From Sphingopyxis sp. H050 (lineage in GTDB: Bacteria > Pseudomonadota > Alphaproteobacteria > Sphingomonadales > Sphingomonadaceae), in assembly GCF_001468265.1 (NCBI RefSeq), contig NZ_LNRZ01000005.1, forward strand, positions 186,001 through 250,000: a stretch of 64,000 nt of DNA, given 5' to 3'. This document shows positions 58,334-64,000 of the stretch, one piece after another. The notes beneath the pieces are model-generated. The model made no database searches and was not told where the DNA came from. It saw nothing but the letters and a program-made list of their open reading frames with translations. Within the stretch, counting starts at the first letter, position 1. Each line of letters starts with the position of its first letter. The position numbers and the translations under genes were made by a program.

Positions 58334-59356
58334 TTAGACCAGCCGCCAGCCCAGCGTCTCGCCGGCGTGGAAAGGCACGACCTCGCCGATCTTGTCCGGC
58401 ACGACAGTCTCCCCGCGCTCGAGCGTGATCGTGCCGCCGTTGAGCGGCAGGCCATAGAAGTTGGGGCCGTGCTCGCTGGCGAAGCCCTCGAACTTGTCCA
58501 GCGCGCCTTCCTCGTCGAAGACCGCGATGTAGCTTTCCAACGCAAAGGGCGCGTTGAAGATTCCCGCGCAGCCGCAGGCGGCTTCTTTCGTGTGCACGGC
58601 ATGCGGCGCGCTGTCGGTGCCCAGGAAGAATTTGGGCGAGCCCGACACCGCGGCGGAACGCACCGCGAGGCGGTGCTGCTCGCGCTTGGCGACGGGCAGG
58701 CAATAGGCGTGCGGGCGGATACCGCCGACGAGCATCGCGTTGCGGTTGATGTGGAGATGCTGCGGCGTGATCGTCGCGCCGACATTGGCGGGCGCGCTCT
58801 TCACGAACTCCACGGCTTCGGACGTCGTGATATGCTCGAAGACGATCTTGAGGTCGGGCAATTTCTTCACCAGCGGCGCGAGGGTGCGGTCGATGAACAC
58901 CGCCTCGCGGTCGAAGATGTCGACGTCATGATCGGTGACTTCGCCGTGGATCAGCAAGGGCATGCCGATTTCGGCCATGCGTTCGAGGACGGACATGATG
59001 TTCGCGACGTCGGTGACGCCGTGCGCGCTGCCGGTCGTTGCATGCGCCGGATAGAGCTTCGCCGCGGTAAACACGCCCTCGGCATGGCCGCGCGCGATTT
59101 CGTCGGGGTCGCTGTTGTCGGTGAGATAGGCGACGATCAACGGAGTGAGATCGAGGTCCGCCGGGACGGCGGCGCGGATGCGGTCGCGATACGCCGCGCC
59201 CTCCTGGGCGGTCGTGACCGGCGGCGACAGGTTCGGCATGATGATCGCCCGCGCGAACTGGCGCGCGGTATAGCGCGCGACATGCTCGAGCATGACGCCG
59301 TCGCGAAGATGCACATGCCAGTCGTCGGGGCGGCGGATCGTCAGGCGGTCGGTCAT
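58334..59356 (-). CDS. pyrC: Dihydroorotase
   Basis: 340 residues of the type II (E. coli PyrC) group: [13 protein letters not shown] metal site, [17 protein letters not shown] with the carboxylated lysine region, [22 protein letters not shown] and LGTDSAPH. Pyrimidine synthesis. ATG 59356 is strongly favoured. Confidence 0.97.
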   Translation of the reverse strand: MTDRLTIRRPDDWHVHLRDGVMLEHVARYTARQFARAIIMPNLSPPVTTAQEGAAYRDRIRAAVPADLDLTPLIVAYLTDNSDPDEIARGHAEGVFTAAKLYPAHATTGSAHGVTDVANIMSVLERMAEIGMPLLIHGEVTDHDVDIFDREAVFIDRTLAPLVKKLPDLKIVFEHITTSEAVEFVKSAPANVGATITPQHLHINRNAMLVGGIRPHAYCLPVAKREQHRLAVRSAAVSGSPKFFLGTDSAPHAVHTKEAACGCAGIFNAPFALESYIAVFDEEGALDKFEGFASEHGPNFYGLPLNGGTITLERGETVVPDKIGEVVPFHAGETLGWRLV

Positions 59357-59413
59357 GTGCGGGCTCGTCAACTTGCGGGTTGGTTTTGGCTGCCGCGTCC
59401 CTAGATTATCGGC

Positions 59414-60139
59414 ATGGCCAATACCACCCTGAACGACCGCGCGCTCCTCCGTCTTTCGGGCGAAGATGTCCGGGGGTTCCTGCAAGGGCTCGTCACCAAC
59501 GACGTCTCGGGCAATCTGCCGGTCTGGGCGGCGCTGCTGACGCCGCAAGGCAAGGTGCTGTTCGATTTCCTGATCTGGGGTGACGAGGCGGACGTGCTGA
59601 TCGATTGCGAGCGCGACGCCGCCGAAGCGTTGGCGAAGCGGCTGACCCTCTATCGCTTGCGCCGGGCGATCACGATCGGGCGCGAAGACGGGCTCGCCGT
59701 GCATTGGGCGAAGGAAGGCGACCTTGGCGTCGTCGATCCGCGCCTCGCCGATCTCGGCCAGCGCTGGCTGGCCCCCGCCGATGAAGGCGAGGGCGCCGAT
59801 GCCGGGTGGAAGGCGCATCGGCTGTCGCAGGGCGTCACGGAAGGCCGCGCCGAGCTTGGCGACGGCACGACGCTCTGGCTCGAATGCAATGCCGCCGAAC
59901 TGAACGGCGTCAGCTTCACCAAGGGCTGCTACGTTGGGCAGGAGAATACCGCGCGGATGAACTGGCGGCAGAAGGTCAATCGGCGGCTGGTCGTGGTGCC
60001 GATCGGCGAAGCCGACGAAAAGCGGCAGGTCATTGCCTACCCCGATCTCGGCTGGTCGGTCGAGCATCGCCGGGTCGAGGCTGTGGACCCGGCCGCTGCA
60101 CCAGCATGGATGCGCGAGGCGCTCGCGCTCGGCTCATGA
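59414..60139 (+). CDS. ygfZ: Folate-binding protein YgfZ
   Basis: 241 residues, GcvT-like. Signature [19 protein letters not shown], and [18 protein letters not shown] at the N-terminus. Supports Fe-S cluster enzymes. Divergent from pyrC. Confidence 0.94.
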   Translation: MANTTLNDRALLRLSGEDVRGFLQGLVTNDVSGNLPVWAALLTPQGKVLFDFLIWGDEADVLIDCERDAAEALAKRLTLYRLRRAITIGREDGLAVHWAKEGDLGVVDPRLADLGQRWLAPADEGEGADAGWKAHRLSQGVTEGRAELGDGTTLWLECNAAELNGVSFTKGCYVGQENTARMNWRQKVNRRLVVVPIGEADEKRQVIAYPDLGWSVEHRRVEAVDPAAAPAWMREALALGS

Positions 60140-60171
60140 CAGGTGCGGCCGTCGGTGCTAGATTGCCGCCC

Positions 60172-60759
60172 ATGCGCGCTCTGCTGATATCGTCGGCGCT
60201 CACCGCCGCTTTCGCCCTTTCGGTTCCCGCCCTTTCGGCGCCGACATCGTTGCTGCCCACCGAAGCCGAGGCGTCCCGACCTCCATCCAGGCTGGCGCCA
60301 TTGGCGGCCGACTCCGCATGGACGCCGCGCTTTGCGGCCGCGGCGGACGCGTTGGCCCTTGCGCTCCGGTCGCGCGACGAGGCCCAATGGGCGCCGTTGC
60401 TTGGCGGGCAATGGCTGACCGTGGCAGATCGCGACCGCATCAAGGCGCTGCTCAACGATCGGGGCAGTCCGTTCGTGCAGGCCCTTTTTTCGGAGGGGTC
60501 GAACCGTAGCGCGATCTTCGGCTGGGCCGCGCCCGCGTCGCTCGCTGCCGACGAGCGCGCCGCGATCGAGGCCGGGCAGGAGGCCGAGGCGCTTGTTTGC
60601 TGGTCGGCGGGCGGCAACGGCGCCGGACCATGGCCGGCGACTGCGATCGAGGCCGATAACCGGCCGGGCCGCCCCTATGCCTGTGCGCGGATCGTGTATA
60701 GCATTCGCGGCGCGACGCCGACGTGGCGCGCCTTTATCGAACAAGGCGGACCGGCTTAA
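60172..60759 (+). CDS. Exported protein, unknown function
   Basis: 195 residues from ATG 60172 (a 12-codon longer form starts at 60136, overlapping the ygfZ stop). Signal peptide ALLISSALTAAFALSVPALS, then a domain with WTPRFAAAADALALALRSRDEAQWAPLLGGQWLTVADRDRIKALL. No family recognised. Neither start has a clear ribosome binding site. Confidence 0.75.
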   Translation: MRALLISSALTAAFALSVPALSAPTSLLPTEAEASRPPSRLAPLAADSAWTPRFAAAADALALALRSRDEAQWAPLLGGQWLTVADRDRIKALLNDRGSPFVQALFSEGSNRSAIFGWAAPASLAADERAAIEAGQEAEALVCWSAGGNGAGPWPATAIEADNRPGRPYACARIVYSIRGATPTWRAFIEQGGPA

Positions 60760-60793
60760 CCAATCGCCAACCCTCGTCTGCGAAAAGCGCCTC

Positions 60794-61360
60794 ATGTTGG
60801 GGCGCTTCCTTGGTTTGGCTGCGGTGATCGTGGCGGTCTCGTTGGGCGTGGCGAGTGTCGCCAGCCGCTCGACGTCGGACGACGTGGCCCAGCGGCCTGA
60901 CCCCATTCGCGGCAATCACGACAATTGGACGACGCATAAAGTGCGCAAGGAGCAGTCGCTGGCCGCGGCCGAAGCGCGGGGCAACACGGGCCGGCCCAGC
61001 GAGGTATTGCTGGGTCGAGCGAGCGATTCGCATTTCTATGCCGATGCGGACATCGACGGTTCGCATATCCGCTTGATGGTCGACAGCGGCGCGTCGGTGG
61101 TGGCGCTGACGCGCGACGACGCCGAAGCGATCGGCATCGACGTCGATCGCTTGCCGATCACCGGCACCGCGCGCACGGCGGGCGGCGACGTGCCGATGCG
61201 CACCTTCGTGCTCGACCGCGTCGAGGTCGACGGACTCGAGGTTCGGCATGTCCAGGCCGCGGTGGTCGACGCCGACATGGGCGTGTCGCTGCTCGGCCAG
61301 AGCTTCCTCGCCAAGCTCGAAAGCGTGAAGGTCGAAGGCGACACGATGACGCTGCGCTGA
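60794..61360 (+). CDS. Clan AA aspartic protease (TIGR02281 type)
   Basis: 188 residues. One N-terminal membrane helix (FLGLAAVIVAVSLGVASVAS) and a retropepsin-like domain with LMVDSGASVVALT (active-site DSGAS) and LLGQSFLAKLES. Probably membrane-anchored periplasmic protease acting as a dimer; substrate unknown. Confidence 0.9.
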   Translation: MLGRFLGLAAVIVAVSLGVASVASRSTSDDVAQRPDPIRGNHDNWTTHKVRKEQSLAAAEARGNTGRPSEVLLGRASDSHFYADADIDGSHIRLMVDSGASVVALTRDDAEAIGIDVDRLPITGTARTAGGDVPMRTFVLDRVEVDGLEVRHVQAAVVDADMGVSLLGQSFLAKLESVKVEGDTMTLR

Positions 61361-61407
61361 CGCGCGTCAGGGTTGCCAAATCGGGCCGCTTTGCCCACAT
61401 CGGGGCC

Positions 61408-62070
61408 ATGAACGCTCCCAATCCTCCGCTTCGCGCCGCGATCGTGCCCGTCACCGCCTTTCAGCAGAATTGCACCCTGCTGTGGTGTACCGAGACGAAC
61501 AAGGCGGCCTTCGTCGATCCTGGCGGCGATCTCGACAAGCTGAAGGAAGCCGTGCGGCAGACCGGGGTCGAGGTCGAAAAGATTCTCGTCACTCACGGCC
61601 ATATGGATCATTGCGGTCAGGCGGGGATGTTGGCGAAGGAGCTTGGCGTGCCGATCGAGGGGCCGCATGAGGACGACCGCTTCTGGATCGCGCAGTTCGC
61701 CGAGGATGGCGCGCGTTTCGGAATGGTGGGCGAGACGTTCGAGCCCGATCGCTGGCTGGTCGACGGCGACAAGGTCAGCGTCGGCAATCTGGAAATCGAT
61801 GTCATCCATTGTCCCGGCCACACGCCGGGGCATGTCGTCTTCCACCACGGTCCGTCGAAGCTCGCGATCGTCGGCGACGTGCTGTTCCAGGGATCGATCG
61901 GCCGGACCGATTTCCCGCGCGGCAACCACCAGCAGCTGCTCGATTCGATCACGCAGAAGCTGTGGCCGCTCGGCGACGAGACGATCTTCCTGCCCGGACA
62001 CGGCCCGCACAGCAGCTTTGCGCAGGAGCGCCGCACCAATCCCTATGTCAGCGACGCGGCGATAGGCTGA
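61408..62070 (+). CDS. MBL-fold metallo-hydrolase (glyoxalase II-like)
   Basis: 220 residues. Metal motif THGHMDHCGQ (THxHxDH), HCPGHTPGHVVFHHGPSKLAIVGDVLFQGSIGRTDFPRGN and LPGHGPHS at the end. GloB/YcbL subgroup, hydrolyses thioesters. ATG 61408. Confidence 0.93.
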   Translation: MNAPNPPLRAAIVPVTAFQQNCTLLWCTETNKAAFVDPGGDLDKLKEAVRQTGVEVEKILVTHGHMDHCGQAGMLAKELGVPIEGPHEDDRFWIAQFAEDGARFGMVGETFEPDRWLVDGDKVSVGNLEIDVIHCPGHTPGHVVFHHGPSKLAIVGDVLFQGSIGRTDFPRGNHQQLLDSITQKLWPLGDETIFLPGHGPHSSFAQERRTNPYVSDAAIG

Positions 62071-62076
62071 GCGCGC

Positions 62077-62520
62077 CTATTTGGGCGGCACCGCCTCGGT
62101 CTCGACAATCTCGGTCGTGATGCTGTTCGCCGGCGTCGCATAGACAGTGAACAACGCAAGTCCGGCGAGGCCGAGCTGGGTCAGCATGGTGATGATCGTG
62201 CCGACCATGCGGCCCCACGGCATCGTCCCGTCCATGCCGAGCGCGTGCAGGATGCGGGCGGCCAGATAGAGCGCGCCGACGGCCCAGAGCCAGACCGACC
62301 AGCCCAGCGCCAGTTCGACGAGCGCGAGCAGGATCAGCACGAAGGCGGTGTTCTCGACGAAATTGCTGTGCGCGCGCATGCGGCGCGTCAGCGGTTCGTT
62401 GCCGCCGTCGCCGATGAAGACCTTTTCCTTGGTCCGCACGCGCCCGACGCGCACGCTGAGCCAGAGATTGAGCAGCGCCGCTCCGGCGGCGATCGTGAGG
62501 CTGATCGGCAAGATAATCAT
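62077..62520 (-). CDS. MAPEG-family membrane protein
   Basis: 147 residues, four helices: LPISLTIAAGAALLNLWLSVRVGRVR, then RRMRAHSNFVENTAFVLILLALVEL (MAPEG motif with ENTAF). Glutathione-linked membrane metabolism in other organisms. GGGGGAAGC before ATG 62520. Convergent with the MBL gene. Confidence 0.92.
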   Translation of the reverse strand: MIILPISLTIAAGAALLNLWLSVRVGRVRTKEKVFIGDGGNEPLTRRMRAHSNFVENTAFVLILLALVELALGWSVWLWAVGALYLAARILHALGMDGTMPWGRMVGTIITMLTQLGLAGLALFTVYATPANSITTEIVETEAVPPK

Positions 62521-62626
62521 GTGGCTTCCCCCCTGTCGTTGGCCGGTGTTCCGGCGGTGACGCGGGTGTGGCATTGCCTGCCGGGGAGGGCAAGTGGCGT
62601 CGCGGCACATCCTTTGCCCTCAGGGG

Positions 62627-62654
62627 TTGCCTTTGCGGGCAAAAACGCTATAGC
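62627..62654 (+). promoter_or_regulatory. Predicted promoter of rpmF-plsX
   Basis: TTGCCT (62627-62632), 16-bp spacer, TATAGC (62649-62654). Start near 62661, about 175 nt before rpmF. Confidence 0.5.
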
Positions 62655-62709
62655 CGCGCCCGATCCGGCACCCGACACCAACAGGCGTTGAGGCACCCTC
62701 CGGCGGACG

Positions 62710-62736
62710 GTTTCCTGTTCTTTTTCAGGCGGAAAC
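62710..62736 (+). promoter_or_regulatory. Hairpin in the rpmF leader
   Basis: GTTTCCTG-ttcttttt-CAGGcgGAAAC: CCTG/CAGG and GTTT/AAAC stems around a small bulge. The long leader (about 175 nt) is otherwise without a gene; whether it is regulatory is unknown. Confidence 0.4.
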
Positions 62737-62834
62737 AAGCATCGCGCGGCGGGCGGGCCAGTTATTTCCGGCAACGGAAGCAACATGTCCGGGTTCGCCG
62801 ATTCGTATAAACAGTTAAGAATGCAGGATATAAA

Positions 62835-63011
62835 ATGGCCGTTCCCAAGCGAAAAACCTCGCCCTCGAAGCGCGGCATGCGTCGTAGCCACGACAGCCTG
62901 AAGGTCGAAGCCTTTCAGGAATGCCCCAACTGCGGCGAACTGAAGCGTCCGCACAATCTGTGCAACGCCTGCGGCCATTACAACGGCCGCGAAGTGGTGG
63001 CTGGCGCCTAA
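62835..63011 (+). CDS. rpmF: 50S ribosomal protein L32
   Basis: 58 residues: [20 protein letters not shown], the zinc-binding CPNC ... CNAC motif (zinc-containing form) and end [21 protein letters not shown] precedes the ATG. Followed by plsX after 22 bp, the typical order. Confidence 0.97.
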   Translation: MAVPKRKTSPSKRGMRRSHDSLKVEAFQECPNCGELKRPHNLCNACGHYNGREVVAGA

Positions 63012-63033
63012 GCCCAAGCCGGAGAGCGTTCGG

Positions 63034-64000
63034 ATGAGCCTGACACCGCGAATCGCGATCGATGCGATGGGCGGTGACGTCGGCGTGCGCATGATGCTCG
63101 CCGGCGCCGCGATGGCGCGCCACAAGCACGACGGTCTCCGTTTTCTGCTCGTCGGCGACGAGGTGCAGATCAAGGCTGCGCTGGAAAACCACCCGAACCT
63201 GCGCGCCGCTTCGGACATCATCCACACCGACGGCGTCGTGACCGGCGAGGACAAGCCCAGCCAGGCGATCCGCAAGGCGAAAACCACCTCGATGGGGCTC
63301 GCGATCGACGCGGTGAAGCGCGGCGATGCGGGCGGCGCCGTGTCGGCGGGCAACACCGGCGCGCTGATGGCGATGGCCAAGCTGGCGCTGCGCACCATGC
63401 CGGGGATCGACCGGCCGGCCCTTGCGGCGCTGCTGCCGACGCTCGGCGACAATGATGTCGTGATGCTCGACCTTGGCGCCAACACCGATTGCGACGCCAA
63501 CAATCTCGTCCAGTTCGCCGTCATGGGCGCCGCCTATGCGCGCACCGCGATGGGCCTGGAGAAGCCGCGGGTCGCGCTGCTCAACATCGGCACCGAGGAG
63601 CTGAAGGGCACCGACGAAATCCGCGACGCGGCGGCGATGCTGCGCGGGGCGGAAGGGCTGCCGATGCAGTTCGCGGGCTTCATCGAGGGCGACAAATTGT
63701 CGCGCGGCGACGTCGATGTGATCGTCCACGACGGCTTTTCGGGCAATATCGCGCTCAAGACGATCGAGGGGACGGCGCGCTTCGTCACCGACCTGCTGCG
63801 CCGCGCCTTCACCTCGTCCACGCGCTCGAAGATCGGCTTCCTGATCTCGCGCCCGGCGACCGAGCTGCTGCGGCATCATCTCGACCCGAACAATCACAAT
63901 GGCGCGGTGTTCCTCGGCCTCAACGGCGTGGTGCTGAAGAGCCACGGCAGCGCCGATGCGAAGGGGGTCGCGAACTGCGTCCACCTCTGCGCCGAACTCA
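63034..64000 (+). CDS. plsX: Phosphate acyltransferase PlsX (cut by right window edge)
   Basis: First 322 residues present. [20 protein letters not shown] start, [36 protein letters not shown] and [14 protein letters not shown]. Makes acyl-phosphate from acyl-ACP for phospholipid synthesis. The C-terminus lies beyond the window. Confidence 0.97.
   Translation, partial: MSLTPRIAIDAMGGDVGVRMMLAGAAMARHKHDGLRFLLVGDEVQIKAALENHPNLRAASDIIHTDGVVTGEDKPSQAIRKAKTTSMGLAIDAVKRGDAGGAVSAGNTGALMAMAKLALRTMPGIDRPALAALLPTLGDNDVVMLDLGANTDCDANNLVQFAVMGAAYARTAMGLEKPRVALLNIGTEELKGTDEIRDAAAMLRGAEGLPMQFAGFIEGDKLSRGDVDVIVHDGFSGNIALKTIEGTARFVTDLLRRAFTSSTRSKIGFLISRPATELLRHHLDPNNHNGAVFLGLNGVVLKSHGSADAKGVANCVHLCAEL

Noticed and set aside
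62785..62960. Open frame starting at an ATG upstream of and overlapping rpmF in another frame
   Set aside because: It reads out of frame through the conserved L32 gene and has no features of its own.

Overview
The window is about 64 kb of GC-rich DNA from an alphaproteobacterium. A sphingomonad (Sphingopyxis-like) chromosome is the best guess. The clues are a circularly permuted two-piece tmRNA gene, alphaproteobacterial gene neighbourhoods (yqeY-dnaG divergent from carAB-greA; aroQ-accB-accC; rpmF-plsX) and dispersed palindromic repeats of kinds I associate with sphingomonads. No database was searched. I see no prophage, transposase, CRISPR array, rRNA gene or complete tRNA gene; this is mostly core chromosome with small accessory inserts.

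Layout. 1-7.2 kb: dnaG (cut by the left edge), a DUF559 endonuclease-like gene built between palindromic repeats, yqeY, then carA, a foreign-looking winged-helix gene, carB and greA. 7.2-11.2 kb: rhomboid protease, a leftward lemA / TPM / TPM / Nudix set, and mscL. 11.2-13.98 kb: ssrA, a DUF885 metallopeptidase, and sugE behind a hairpin like half of a guanidine-II riboswitch. 14.2-17.3 kb: secE-nusG, tesB, rplK-rplA. 17.4-25.3 kb: ccmAB with a metallopeptidase gene, phhB, an amino-acid permease, a DUF3857/transglutaminase/TPR protein, and a DUF2218 gene with a YqjI-like PadR regulator. 25.4-26.7 kb: rplJ-rplL. 26.7-35.9 kb: accessory stretch with a divergent PLP-enzyme / ATP-grasp / nucleotidyltransferase set, a carotenoid oxygenase with a TetR regulator, and a diguanylate cyclase. 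36-44.8 kb: rpoB-rpoC with its own promoter and a terminator-like hairpin in the leader. 45-50.5 kb: small envelope genes (including a PspC-domain gene below a sigma-54-like promoter), recF, arsC and two L,D-transpeptidase genes. 50.7-64 kb: accC, accB, aroQ, thiS-thiG, csbD, envelope and hypothetical genes, rarD, pyrC, ygfZ, an aspartic protease, an MBL hydrolase, MAPEG, rpmF and plsX (cut by the right edge).

The secE-nusG-rplKA-rplJL-rpoBC block, contiguous in many bacteria, is split here by three inserts, and each piece has its own promoter or terminator signals.

The best candidates for undescribed biology are: (i) the three-gene set at 27.9-31.4 kb, which has the domain logic of a small biosynthetic pathway but no product I can name; (ii) the sigma-54-like promoter with an upstream palindrome driving a 42-residue membrane peptide and a 59-residue PspC protein (45.8-46.4 kb); (iii) the attenuator-like hairpin in the rpoB leader; (iv) a tRNA 3'-end-like minihelix at 56.5 kb.
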